Assembly: GCF_963678835.1 (NCBI RefSeq)
Contig: NZ_OY787469.1
Coordinates: 3,286,001 to 3,350,000 of the forward strand
Length of the DNA: 64,000 bases
Source: an uncultured Desulfuromonas sp.
Lineage (GTDB): Bacteria; Desulfobacterota; Desulfuromonadia; Desulfuromonadales; Desulfuromonadaceae
Direction of reading: 5' to 3'
Each line of letters starts with the position of its first letter. Within the stretch, counting starts at the first letter, position 1. The notes under the pieces are model-generated. The model ran no database searches and had not been told where the DNA came from. It saw only the letters and a program-made list of their open reading frames with translations. The position numbers and the translations under genes are program-made. Of the stretch, positions 14,872 to 23,083 are shown piece after piece.

Positions 14872-15600
14872 ATGGATAGACAAACCGACGCGTTTCCGGA
14901 GAGACTTTTAGAGGCATTAAAGGGGATTTCAAACCGATCTTTTGCAGAGAGATGCGGAATTTCTGAAGGGACAGTGCGTAGATATTTGAAGGGCGACGGA
15001 TTCCCAACCCTGGACACCCTTGAAAAAATGGCGCACGAGGCAGACGTATGCTTCCCGTGGCTCGCTACAGGTGAAGGCCCCATGAGAAAGCTTGCCGACG
15101 GCAACGGAATAACAGCAGAGGACCAGGAAAGCTACGCAGATAAAGCAAAGTGTCCGAAATGCGGCGAGAACGCAATCTCTGACGACTTTGTGCTGGTGCC
15201 TCGTTACAATGTCCAGGCGTCAGCTGGTCACGGATCATGTGTCAATAGCGAGCAAGTCGTCGATCATTTGGCGTTTAAGAAGGACTGGATCAGGAGCCTT
15301 GGTTTACAAGCTGCACACTTGGCATTAATAACAGCCAAAGGTGACAGCATGGAACCGACCATAAAAGACGGGTCTTTGCTTTTGGTAGACACAAGAGAAA
15401 AAGAAGTATCTACAGGCATTTATGTTATACGGTTAAGTGGTGAATTGATAGCAAAGAGGGTTATTGTACATCCGCTGGACAAATCAATTACCGTCAAGAG
15501 CGACAATGATACATATCCGTCCATCGTTGCAAAAGCCGATCAAGTCGGAATGCTTGAGTTCGTCGGCAAAGTGGTGTGGTTCGGACAAAAAGCGTACTAA
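14872..15600 (+). CDS. Prophage repressor, XRE HTH plus S24 (LexA-like) domain
   Basis: 242 residues. HTH at about 20-50 (NRSFAERCGISEGTVRRYLKGDGFPTLD), a short linker with a CPKC pair, an Ala-Gly bond at 118-119 (VQASAGHGS) that fits a self-cleavage site, then the S24 domain with catalytic Ser159 (GDSMEP) and Lys195 (AKRV). It should bind the GTCAGATT operators to hold lysogeny and be inactivated by RecA-stimulated cleavage after DNA damage. Divergent from the early operon. Mu itself has a repressor without S24, so this phage is probably SOS-inducible. Confidence 0.92.
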   Translation: MDRQTDAFPERLLEALKGISNRSFAERCGISEGTVRRYLKGDGFPTLDTLEKMAHEADVCFPWLATGEGPMRKLADGNGITAEDQESYADKAKCPKCGENAISDDFVLVPRYNVQASAGHGSCVNSEQVVDHLAFKKDWIRSLGLQAAHLALITAKGDSMEPTIKDGSLLLVDTREKEVSTGIYVIRLSGELIAKRVIVHPLDKSITVKSDNDTYPSIVAKADQVGMLEFVGKVVWFGQKAY

Positions 15601-15676
15601 AATATTAAAACTATTGAACGCTTTTCATGACAGGCCTATCATTCCGTCATTTCAATGACAATCCGGGAGGGCTTAA

Positions 15677-15886
15677 ATGGCAACTAAACAGAAAATGCAG
15701 AAATGTAAAACCTGCGGAAAGAAAACATTACATATCCAGCAAACACCTAATCATATACTCCACTTACTTCTCACTGTTGTTACTGGTGGGCTTTGGGCTA
15801 TCGCCTGGATAATTATTTCTCTAAGTAGCAAAAACCCTCAATGCACAGTCTGTGGCAGCGACAATAAATCATTTCGAGTTGTATAA
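15677..15886 (+). CDS. Zinc-ribbon membrane protein, paralogue 1
   Basis: 69 residues. Start MATKQKMQKCKTCGKKTLHIQQ gives a CxxC pair; a central hydrophobic stretch (ILHLLLTVVTGGLWAIAWIIISL) is one or two membrane passes; CTVCG completes the zinc ribbon near the C-terminus. Such proteins are frequent at phage ends, function unknown. It lies 76 bp after the repressor on the same strand and is likely expressed in the lysogen. Confidence 0.75.
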   Translation: MATKQKMQKCKTCGKKTLHIQQTPNHILHLLLTVVTGGLWAIAWIIISLSSKNPQCTVCGSDNKSFRVV

Positions 15887-15908
15887 ATCAAAATTCTAGG
15901 TATTCCCG

Positions 15909-16118
15909 ATGGCGACTAAGCAACGCATGTTGAAATGTAAAGAGTGTGGCAGAAAAACTCTCCACATAGAGAACTCTCCAAACCATATCTTACATTTGCT
16001 CTTGACCGTTATCAGTTGTGGGCTGTGGCTCCCAGTCTGGTTTTTTCTAGCGGTTTTCCCTGGAAAGCCAGAGTGTACTGAGTGCGGGAATAAATATAAT
16101 TCAGGTTGGTGGATTTAG
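15909..16118 (+). CDS. Zinc-ribbon membrane protein, paralogue 2
   Basis: 69 residues, plainly a tandem duplicate of the gene just before it: same start (MATKQRMLKCKECGRKTLHIE), same NHILHLLLTV core, and the same second pair CTECG. The membrane stretch has diverged (SCGLWLPVWFFLAVF). Last gene before the presumed phage end at 16197. Confidence 0.75.
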   Translation: MATKQRMLKCKECGRKTLHIENSPNHILHLLLTVISCGLWLPVWFFLAVFPGKPECTECGNKYNSGWWI

Positions 16119-16129
16119 CATACAAACTG

Positions 16130-16197
16130 GTGCCAAACTAATCGTTAAATCTTAAAGCAAAATGCCGAAAATATTTAACGCATCTTTGGCACCGACA
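16130..16197. mobile_element. Probable prophage end with paired transposase-binding sites
   Basis: Two sites face each other: GGTGCCAAA, 5 nt, CGTTAAAT at 16132-16150, and on the other strand the same GGTGCCAAA, 4 nt, CGTTAAAT ending at 16190. The outer site reads TGTCGGTGCC inward from 16197, so the terminus would have the TG...CA form of Mu-type ends. They lie after the last phage gene. The opposite end of the phage is not in the window for comparison. Confidence 0.55.
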
Positions 16198-16288
16198 AAA
16201 AATATTTAATAAACAGTAAACCCGCACCACAGCGGCATTTCCCACCCATCAGCACTCTTTCCCATCCTTTCCCGCCTGGTGCCATACC
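16198..16288. other. Short host segment beside the prophage
   Basis: About 90 bp, AT-rich next to the phage (AAAAATATTTAATAAACAG) and then C-rich. No gene or recognised element. If the prophage ends at 16197, its target duplication should be the next few bases. Confidence 0.3.
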
Positions 16289-16840
16289 TCTCAGTGATTC
16301 ACACTCTGGTGTGGCACCAATCAAACGGGCGGGACGGTGCCCGCCCTGCAGTCGTGTGTTATTGAGCAACCAAGCCCTCCCGTTCAGTAGCGCCGAACGA
16401 AGAGAACGATCACCGCGATGGTCGTCGGCAACCTGTTTGAGCGTCAGCGAGTTTTGCCGACATCGCGGTGTTAGTGAACGCAGAGAGGGAACCCGAAGGG
16501 CGCAATGACGGGAGTCGATTTTGTGGTACTTTTGTCGACGCAAAAGTGCCCCGACGTGCGGGCGCGGAAGCCCGCGTCACGTGGGTACCAACATCGCGAA
16601 CGGATGAGGTTCGCCGGTGCGATTCGTTTCAAGTTGCAAACCACTGAAGCTCAAGATCAAAGTCAAGGTCGCCGGGTCTCGTCCCGGCAGCCGACATCCT
16701 TTTGACTGGCCGCTCAAAAGGATGCAAAAACCAGCTTGAACACCTCCTAAACCTGGATTCACCGACAATGCGTCTGTTTCCGTTATGCGTCACGGATTCG
16801 GCTCGTCGGCAACCTGTTTGAGCGGTAGCGAGAAGTAGAT
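16289..16840. repeat. Family A repeat, solo copy 1
   Basis: Same unit as the array at 42.7-45.1 kb, but permuted: it begins at the GGGCGGGACGGTGCCCGCCC hairpin (about 16333) and ends with a short jump back to TCGGCAACCTGTTTGAGCG, as if it had recombined within the repeat. Hairpins conserved: GCGGGC/GCCCGC, GGTACTTTTG/CAAAAGTGCC, CATCCTTTTGA/TCAAAAGGATG. Non-coding. It lies between the prophage end and arfB. Confidence 0.8.
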
Positions 16841-16843
16841 CCG

Positions 16844-17239
16844 TCAGGAAGGATCAACCTTCCCCCGCAACTGCTTAATACTGCTGCGATGCTTTTTACT
16901 GTCAACCCGCTTACGCCGGGCCGAAGCACTGGGCTTGGTCGGCCGCCGTTTCTTCACCGTCCGACTCGCCTCCTCAAGCAACTCCTCCAAACGCTGCAAC
17001 GCCTCCTGGCGATTGCGCTCCTGGCTGCGTGAGTTCTGCGCCTTGATGGTCAATACACCATCCTGATCGATGCGTCGGTCGCGCCGAGCCAGCAGCCGTT
17101 CCACCACCGCCGGCGGCAGACCACAATCCTTCAGATCAACACTCAACATGATCGCCGTCGATGTTTTATTGACATGCTGTCCCCCCGCGCCTTGCGAGCG
17201 AACGGCTTTAAAATTGAGATAACATTCGTCGATTTTCAT
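16844..17239 (-). CDS. arfB: Peptidyl-tRNA hydrolase ArfB (ribosome rescue)
   Basis: 131 residues. The catalytic GGQ at 19-21 sits in RSQGAGGQHVNKTSTAI, and the protein ends in a long basic tail (KKRRPTKPSASARRKRVDSKKHRSSIKQLRGK) that enters the empty mRNA channel. Together these define ArfB/YaeJ: codon-independent release of peptides from stalled ribosomes. RBS-like AGGAAAG upstream. Monocistronic. Confidence 0.93.
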   Translation of the reverse strand: MKIDECYLNFKAVRSQGAGGQHVNKTSTAIMLSVDLKDCGLPPAVVERLLARRDRRIDQDGVLTIKAQNSRSQERNRQEALQRLEELLEEASRTVKKRRPTKPSASARRKRVDSKKHRSSIKQLRGKVDPS

Positions 17240-17457
17240 AGAATTCTTTCCTGCCCAACAACGTTTTTATCAAAATCAACCTGGGAACCAGCCAAACATA
17301 ACCAAATGAAATCATAGGAATTCGACCCGACATCGACCCGGATTTGCCGCGATGTCGAATGCAAATCTGTTTTGCCGGGGCTAGGCTTGACTCAAAAGCG
17401 CAACACAACGCAATGCAATCAGATCACTCACTCGTACCCGACAAAAAGGAGGAACTT

Positions 17458-17841
17458 ATGCGACGCATCGTTTTCGTACTCATGACCTTAGCCCTGACCT
17501 TCACTGTAATGGCGTCAACCAGTTTTGCCAAACAGCATCGTGACGAGGACTCTCGCAACCGCCCACATGTTGTTCAAACGTATGATTCACACCACCGTGA
17601 TTATGCCCGATACGATCGCGGCCATGACCAACGTTATCAGAAACACCAGCGCCACCCCGGCAAACATGCGGTTAAAGTCAGCCGCCAGAATAAGCACCAC
17701 CGCCGTCATCATCTGGCCGAATACCGTCATCACCGTCAACAAACCTGCAACAGTTATAAAAGGGGCTATCGTGACCAGCGGACAACCATCGTACTTCCGG
17801 CACCTCCGATCCCGCGTGTTGTTCTTCGCTTTCCCTGGTAA
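17458..17841 (+). CDS. Secreted His/Arg-rich basic protein
   Basis: 127 residues from ATG 17458 with AAGGAGG seven bases upstream. A signal peptide (MRRIVFVLMTLALTFTVMASTSFA) is followed by a very basic, His-, Arg- and Tyr-rich chain (HRDED..., HHRDYARYDRG, HHRRHHLAEYRHHRQQ) and ends in VLPAPPIPRVVLRFPW. Low-complexity, probably periplasmic, perhaps metal- or polyanion-binding. The family is not recognised; similar small proteins are called RcnB-like. Confidence 0.65.
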   Translation: MRRIVFVLMTLALTFTVMASTSFAKQHRDEDSRNRPHVVQTYDSHHRDYARYDRGHDQRYQKHQRHPGKHAVKVSRQNKHHRRHHLAEYRHHRQQTCNSYKRGYRDQRTTIVLPAPPIPRVVLRFPW

Positions 17842-17885
17842 ATAAAAGCAACGGATCCATCCACAAATCCGTTCCACGGGACGCT

Positions 17886-17945
17886 CCAGCAGGCTGTTGA
17901 AAAACAGCCTGCTGGAGCCTAGGGATGGGAATTTTTCAACATCCC
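17886..17945. repeat. Family B element, internally deleted copy
   Basis: Only the two ends of the MITE-like element remain: the hairpin CAGGCTGTTGAAAAACAGCCTG and the other end GGGATGGGAATTTTTCAACA. It can act as a terminator for the gene ending at 17841. Confidence 0.65.
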
Positions 17946-17959
17946 CCTAGTACGTCAGC

Positions 17960-18095
17960 ATCATTGAAATTATCTCTTCTCGGAGCGGCTTCAGCCGCGA
18001 ATTCCCCTCACGATAAGGATCAATGACCAGAATAATTCGCGAATAAATTCGCTCCGACAGGGGGGCACTCCGATGACAAAATTGACTGTGTTCAA
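17960..18095. repeat. Family D REP/BIME-like element, copy 1
   Basis: Two REP-like arms face each other: GGAGCGGCTTCAGCCGCGAA at 17982 and TTCGCGAATAAATTCGCTCC ending 18055, with a conserved spacer (GATCAATGACCAGAA) and outer tail (CACTCCGATGACAAAATTGA). Same element as at 55.8, 57.5, 57.8 and 61.8 kb. Confidence 0.8.
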
Positions 18096-18098
18096 GTA

Positions 18099-19106
18099 CT
18101 AGTAAAGCACAGACAATGGCGGCTCATTCAGGGCCGCCAGTTGTTCTCTGAGTTGCAAAACATGTTCTCCCCAATAGTGCATGGTATTAAACCAGGGGAA
18201 ATGCACGGGAAAGGTCGGATCATCCCAACGCTCCGCCAGCCACGAGGCGTAATGAATCATGCGCAGACTGCGTAATGCCTCAATGGCCGGAAGCTGGGCT
18301 ACGGGAAACGGTTGAAACAACTCATATCCTTCCATCAATGCCTGCAACTGTTGATACTGACGGGTTTGGTCGCCACTGAGCATCATCCACAAATCCTGAA
18401 TGGCCGGTGCCATACGCGCATCATCAAAATCAACAAAGTTGGGGCGTCCATCACGCCACAAAATATTACCGGCATGACAATCGCCATGCGCCCGGATTGG
18501 TGTTAACGCACCTTCAAGACGATCAAAGATGGCATCGACACCCTGCAGAAGGTCCCGCGTCACCGCATCATAGGTGGCCTGATATTCCACCGGCATAAAG
18601 TGCTCACTGATCAGCGCCACCCGGCTGGAACCAAAGGTGTGACAATCTAGGGTGGGACGATGGTCAAAAGCACATCGCGAACCAACCGCGTGCATGCGGC
18701 CCAGCATGCGACCGAGCACGCGCAGGTTGTCCAGATTGTCGAATTCCGGCGCATGACCGCCACGCCGCTCAAACACCGCCAGACGGTTTCCTCCGAAAGA
18801 AAACAGACTCTGGCCATCGTCATTGCGCCACGGAGCAACAACAGGCAGCTCCTGTTCGACCAACTCGAAGCAGAACTGATGCTCTTCAAGAATTTGCTCA
18901 TCGCTCCAGCGTTGTGGCCGATAAAACTTCACCACCAGTGGCTCATGATCCTCAATACCAACCTGATAGACACGATTCTCATAACTGTTAAGCGCAAATA
19001 CCCGGCAGTCACAGACAAAACCTAGCGATTCCACAGCATCCATCACACTATCGGGGGTCAAGCCATGAAAGGGATGGCTGTTTTTTGCGGTACTTTTCTC
19101 TTCCAT
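18099..19106 (-). CDS. srkA: Stress-response Ser/Thr kinase SrkA (YihE)
   Basis: 335 residues, near the E. coli length (328). N-terminal SrkA pattern FHGLTPDSVMDAVESLGF and NSYENRVYQVG, ATP-lobe VVKFYRPQRWS, catalytic loop HGDCHAGNILW and metal-binding VDFDDA. This is an aminoglycoside-phosphotransferase-fold kinase that counters cell death from stress, acting on cytosolic targets still poorly known. Start ATG with AGAGGTG upstream. Transcribed alone; a family D repeat abuts its stop. Confidence 0.93.
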   Translation of the reverse strand: MEEKSTAKNSHPFHGLTPDSVMDAVESLGFVCDCRVFALNSYENRVYQVGIEDHEPLVVKFYRPQRWSDEQILEEHQFCFELVEQELPVVAPWRNDDGQSLFSFGGNRLAVFERRGGHAPEFDNLDNLRVLGRMLGRMHAVGSRCAFDHRPTLDCHTFGSSRVALISEHFMPVEYQATYDAVTRDLLQGVDAIFDRLEGALTPIRAHGDCHAGNILWRDGRPNFVDFDDARMAPAIQDLWMMLSGDQTRQYQQLQALMEGYELFQPFPVAQLPAIEALRSLRMIHYASWLAERWDDPTFPVHFPWFNTMHYWGEHVLQLREQLAALNEPPLSVLY

Positions 19107-19391
19107 ATCACCTCTGGGTTCGGTGTCGTTGTTTTCGCGGGTTATCCTAACACAAATGTGTCAAGAGAAGCGTGCCAGCCATAACAAAAATGGCTGCACA
19201 ATCATCTGATCGCGATCAACGATTTTTCATGACGGTCCAACGGGCAGAACACGCTTCTAATGGGTCGGAATCGTTGACGGCCTTAAAAGCGGCCCTCTTC
19301 CAATTTCCCGCAATAATTAGAGGTGTTCTTAAGAGTTTTTTATGATAAATAATGATGGACAAACGGACTGTTTTGATCAACGGAGGGAAGC
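19107..19391. other. Divergent intergenic region srkA-mscS
   Basis: 285 bp holding the two divergent promoters, which I could not place securely, and a small hairpin (GCCAGCCAT/ATGGCTGC near 19168). CGGAGGGAAGC just before 19392 is the mscS ribosome-binding site. Confidence 0.4.
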
Positions 19392-20234
19392 ATGGATTTT
19401 TCTCAATTACTCGATATGGAACACTTGGGACCGCGCATTCTTGATTTGCTGTTTCAGTACGGACCCAGGGTGATCGCCGCCGTCGTCATCTTTATCCTTG
19501 GCCGCGTTTTTGCCCGCATCATCCGCAATGCGGTACGTCGGATTCTCAAACGCAGCAAAGTGGATGACCTGCTGGTCTCCTTTGTCGGCAGCCTCACCTA
19601 CATGGGCGTGCTGGCCTTTGTCCTCATTGCCGCGCTCAACCAACTGGGTATTCAGACCACTTCATTCGTTGCCATCCTCGGTGCCGCCGGTCTGGCCATC
19701 GGCTTAGCATTACAGGGGTCGCTGTCCAACTTTGCCGCCGGTGTGCTGATGATCATTTTCCGCCCGTTTAAAAATGGCGACTATATCGAAGGCGCTGGTG
19801 TCGCCGGGCTGGTCGAGCAGATCCAAATCTTCACTACCGAGTTGCGCACCCCGGACAATAAACTGGTGATCATTCCCAATGCCAACCTGATGGGCAGCAA
19901 CATCATCAACTATTCCGCCAATCAGACACGCCGTATCGATATGGTCTTTGGCATTGGCTATGACGATGATTTGCGCAAAGCCAAGACAATCCTTCAGGAG
20001 ATTCTGGCGTCTGACGAACGAATTCTCAAAAATCCAGCTCCGGTCATTGCCGTGTCGGAGTTAGGTGACAGCAGTGTCAATTTTGTTGTGCGACCCTGGG
20101 CCGCCACTAAGGATTACTGGGATCTCTATTTTCACCTGATGGAAACCGTCAAGATCCGTTTTGACGAAGAAGGGATCAGCATTCCCTATCCGCAGCGGGA
20201 TGTGCATCTGTATCAGGAGAGCAGCAAAGAGTAA
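19392..20234 (+). CDS. mscS: Small-conductance mechanosensitive channel MscS
   Basis: 280 residues (E. coli 286). Three membrane helices; TM3 carries the glycine/alanine-rich pore pattern GAAGLAIGLALQGSLSNFAAGVLMI, followed by FRPFKNGDYIEGAGVAGLVEQIQIFTTELRTPDN, the signature beta-domain. It opens under membrane tension to release solutes on osmotic downshift. Strong RBS. No partner gene. Confidence 0.95.
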   Translation: MDFSQLLDMEHLGPRILDLLFQYGPRVIAAVVIFILGRVFARIIRNAVRRILKRSKVDDLLVSFVGSLTYMGVLAFVLIAALNQLGIQTTSFVAILGAAGLAIGLALQGSLSNFAAGVLMIIFRPFKNGDYIEGAGVAGLVEQIQIFTTELRTPDNKLVIIPNANLMGSNIINYSANQTRRIDMVFGIGYDDDLRKAKTILQEILASDERILKNPAPVIAVSELGDSSVNFVVRPWAATKDYWDLYFHLMETVKIRFDEEGISIPYPQRDVHLYQESSKE

Positions 20235-20255
20235 CGGCTTCTTCTCTTTTAAAGA

Positions 20256-20922
20256 GCAAGGTCAAGGGCGCCGGATCTCGTCCCGGCAGCCGACATCCTT
20301 TTGACTAGCCGCTCAAAAGTATGCAAAAGCCAGCTGAACTTCTCCTGAACCTGAATCAACCGATAATGAGGCTATTTCCGTTTTGCTTTACAGATTCGGC
20401 TCGCCTCAACAAGGAGAATATTGGATAAACACGTCCTGTGTTTCCCAATAACGCAAGTCGAAAATGCGATTTCCGTCTTGCTTACACCATCAAAGATGGT
20501 GGTCGCCCGGCCATGGGCTCCACAGACGGTTTTCAACCGTCTGTCAGCTCGGCGAATCGCGCGCCACATCAGCACAGGCGTAAAACGTTGATAACCGTCT
20601 TACGCTCACTCTATTTCTTCCGTGGCACCTATTAAACGGGTGGGCAGTGCCCACCCTGCCTAGGCTTGTTTTTTTGCACTTCAGCCCTCCCGTACTGCAG
20701 CGCCGAACGCAAGGAGCGTCGTCGTGATGGTTTTCGGCAAACTGTTTGAGCGCCAGCGAGTTTTTGCCGATATCACGGCGTAAGCGATTGAAGAGAGGGG
20801 ACTCGAAGAGCGCGAAGCCCGGGAGTCGTTTTTCCGTCTCTTTTGACGACGCAAAAGGGACTCGACGTGTGGGCACGGAAGCCCACGTCACGTGCGTACC
20901 AAGCATTGTGAGAGCATGACGT
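20256..20922. repeat. Family A repeat, solo copy 2, interrupted by family B
   Basis: A complete but diverged family A unit in the same order as the array units, starting at the GCCGGATCTCGTCCCGGC hairpin. At about 20406 it is interrupted by a family B element and resumes at GGCGAATCGCG. Its stems differ from the array yet still pair: GTGGGC/GCCCAC in place of GCGGGC/GCCCGC, GTGAT/ATCAC in place of GCGAT/ATCGC. Confidence 0.8.
20406..20544. mobile_element. Family B MITE-like element nested in family A
   Basis: Contains the B-specific core CGAAAATGCGATTTCCGTCTTG and the B end with ACAGACGGTTTTCAACCGTCTGT. It replaces the tip of the family A hairpin that in other copies reads GCCGCCCTTTTGGTCGGCG. 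No clear target duplication is visible. Confidence 0.7.
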
Positions 20923-20983
20923 ACGATTGAAATATAAAAAACCAACAGTCCCTTATGAACATTCTTTCGGAACGCGTACTCAC

Positions 20984-21781
20984 CTACCTCCCATATTCAC
21001 TCTTCGGACTGTAATGCCGCTTGAGCCAATGGCTTAGACCATCAAGACCGGGAAACAGCACCCGCTCGGTAATATTGGCCTGATCAAGCTTATCGCGTAT
21101 CTCCCACTTCAGCTCCGCTGGAATGATAATCTTCTGCCAGAGCTCCGGATGCCGGTTCAACCAATCGTTGACCAACATGGTGGAGTCCGGCATCACAGTA
21201 AACATGCTGTACTGATTGATAATCCGGTCATCAATGGACGGCGGCTCGACAAAAATCAGGTAATCACCTTCTCCTATTTTGGGAAGTTCATTGAGGCAAC
21301 CAACACACTGGCTGAGCATCTCCATGGTGAACACATTCGCCCCTTCTTCCTCCAGCTTGAGACGAAAACGCTCCGGTAACTTCTGGTGAGCCAGCAGATA
21401 GTTGACCGACCAGATCACACCGTTGGAATCAAACCGTTCCAAATTAGCCGTGGCAAAATGCAGGGCGATGTACGGTGAATAGGTCCAATCCATCAGTCGG
21501 GTTGGTAAGCCATGATGCTGGGCCAATGCCAGCCAGTGCCAGACTGAATCCCTCTCTACCATACTGCGGTGGGCGTATTTTTTGAAATTGCGCAGCAGAT
21601 GTCGCTCAAGAAGGCTGTAATCGCCACCGAGTCGCATCAACGTGGTGGCCAGCTCATAATTTTCATCGGATAAACCACGAAAGGCCAATCGTGACCGAAA
21701 ACGACCAATCTCATCATCCCACGACTCAGCAAACAACATGTCATGCAGCTGGGACCAGCTGCGTGCATAAATTTCCGACAT
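20984..21781 (-). CDS. FRG-domain protein
   Basis: 265 residues. The FRG signature is plain: RLAFRGLSDENYELATTLMRL near residue 30, then AQHHGLPTRLMDWTYSPYIALHFA near residue 95. FRG proteins are widespread and often linked to phage defence or toxin modules; activity is not established. No membrane segment. It stands alone on the minus strand, with GGGGGGACG before the ATG. Confidence 0.85.
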   Translation of the reverse strand: MSEIYARSWSQLHDMLFAESWDDEIGRFRSRLAFRGLSDENYELATTLMRLGGDYSLLERHLLRNFKKYAHRSMVERDSVWHWLALAQHHGLPTRLMDWTYSPYIALHFATANLERFDSNGVIWSVNYLLAHQKLPERFRLKLEEEGANVFTMEMLSQCVGCLNELPKIGEGDYLIFVEPPSIDDRIINQYSMFTVMPDSTMLVNDWLNRHPELWQKIIIPAELKWEIRDKLDQANITERVLFPGLDGLSHWLKRHYSPKSEYGR

Positions 21782-21861
21782 CGTCCCCCCCTTGTCATAT
21801 CATCAGTCTCAAGTATACGCTGCACAGCTTATAACTCATCGGTGTTAGACAACAATGATAA

Positions 21862-21892
21862 ACAAAAAAAGCCGCAATCCAACGATTGCGGC
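21862..21892 (-). terminator. Terminator after the DUF815 ATPase gene
   Basis: On the minus strand AGCCGCAATC and GATTGCGGCT form a stem around GTTG, followed by seven T. It also protects the FRG gene from read-through. Confidence 0.9.
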
Positions 21893-21930
21893 TGTGACGT
21901 TATTCGCAGCTGACGAGTACGCCAGCTGCG

Positions 21931-22827
21931 TTATTGTGCGCCCTGCTGTTGCTGCAACAAGGTACGACCAACCCAGTTTTTGGCAAACTGATAGGCCGTC
22001 CGTCCACAGCGCTTGCTTTTATCGTGTGACCATTGGATGGCATCCATTTCCAGAGTCTTGCTCCATGGAATATCGATGTTGCGCTCACGGCCAAAACGCT
22101 CTACGCATAAGCGCACCGCATCCAGATAACGTTCCTGGGTGAAAACGTGGAAAGCAATCCACAAGCCAAAACGGTCCGAAAGAGAGACCTTTTCTTCCAT
22201 GGCCTCACTTTGCTGCAACTCGCCTTTAACGTATTTGCCGCCGAGATGATCGCCTTCGTATTCGGGCAACAGGTGACGACGGTTGGAGGTAACATAAATC
22301 AGCACATTTTCCGGTGCGGAGTAAACGGAACCGTCCAAGGCACTTTTCAACATCTTATAACTGAGTTCCCCAACCTCAAAGGTCAGATCATCACACAGCA
22401 GAATAAAGCGATACGGCTCATTTTCAACCGCTGCAAAGATCTCCGACAGGTAAATCAAGTCTTCTTTTTCCACCTGAATGGCACGTAAGCCATCAACTGC
22501 GAATTCATTCAACAGGGCTTTAACCAGTGAGGACTTCCCGGTACCACGCGACCCCCACAGCAACGCATTGTTGGCTGGCAAGCCAGCAATAAATTGCCGG
22601 GTGTTATTCACCAAAATCTCTTTTTGCTCTTCCACACCCAGCAACTCTTCAAGACGGGTCGTATCGGTCACCTTGACCGGCTCCAGAAAACCGGAAAACG
22701 AGTGACGACGCCAGTTGGCGGCGTGGCATGTTTCCCAATCCACCGATTTGACCGGTTTGGGCAGAAGTTGTTCAACAGAACTGAGCACCCGTTCGAGTTG
22801 CTCAATCATTTCAGGTTTTAAATTCAT
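21931..22827 (-). CDS. DUF815 AAA+ ATPase
   Basis: 298 residues. Walker A GSRGTGKSSLVKA near residue 90, Walker B-like FILLCDDLTFE near 142, and sensor YVTSNRRHLLPE near 180 match the DUF815 family of single-domain AAA+ ATPases. The N-terminal 70 residues are the usual helical cap. Substrate unknown. Monocistronic, ending in the terminator at 21862. Confidence 0.9.
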   Translation of the reverse strand: MNLKPEMIEQLERVLSSVEQLLPKPVKSVDWETCHAANWRRHSFSGFLEPVKVTDTTRLEELLGVEEQKEILVNNTRQFIAGLPANNALLWGSRGTGKSSLVKALLNEFAVDGLRAIQVEKEDLIYLSEIFAAVENEPYRFILLCDDLTFEVGELSYKMLKSALDGSVYSAPENVLIYVTSNRRHLLPEYEGDHLGGKYVKGELQQSEAMEEKVSLSDRFGLWIAFHVFTQERYLDAVRLCVERFGRERNIDIPWSKTLEMDAIQWSHDKSKRCGRTAYQFAKNWVGRTLLQQQQGAQ

Positions 22828-23041
22828 CGTTTGACCTTTTTATTGGACAGGGTTTCGCCTCGATGTTCACGGCATCACACATACAGAAAACAGATAGTGG
22901 TCGTCTTGTATACGTGAGCAGAATCAAAGTGTCAAATATTTCAGAAAAATATCAAACAGAGTTTGATGAATAAGAGAGCATGAAAATCAAACAAATCAAT
23001 GGCGCAAGGCGTTGTTTGCTGAGCAGGATAAACAGGAAGAT
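22828..23041. other. Intergenic region without a gene
   Basis: About 215 bp, AT-rich, containing only the promoter side of the DUF815 gene and no element I recognise. Confidence 0.4.
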
Positions 23042-23076
23042 AAAAAAAGGGCGGCGCAAAATATCTGCGCCGCCCC
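23042..23076 (-). terminator. Terminator of the cyd operon
   Basis: On the minus strand GGGCGGCGCA...TGCGCCGCCC is followed by TTTTTTTA. It lies 8 bp after the stop of the CydX-like gene. Confidence 0.92.
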
Positions 23077-23083
23077 GGGGAAA

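Larger units (their letters stand above)
1..16197 (-). mobile_element. Mu-like transposable prophage (left half)
   Basis: A continuous block of phage genes runs from the window edge to about 16197. MuA-type transposase, MuB-type ATPase, Gam-like and GemA proteins, then endolysin, gp25, gp26, gp27 and gp28 homologues follow the Mu gene order on the minus strand, with a divergent repressor at the early end. The late part beyond the terminase is outside the window. The outer boundary at 16197 is inferred from paired inverted sites that end in CA and from the return to host genes (arfB) soon after. All core genes seen look intact, so the element may be inducible; this cannot be decided from half a phage. 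Confidence 0.9.

Noticed and set aside
20544-20945. 133-codon minus-strand frame
   Set aside because: It lies wholly in the solo family A copy 2.
21900-22827. DUF815 ATPase plus FRG protein as a defence pair
   Set aside because: They are separated by a strong terminator, and DUF815 is a common housekeeping gene; nothing links them beyond proximity.
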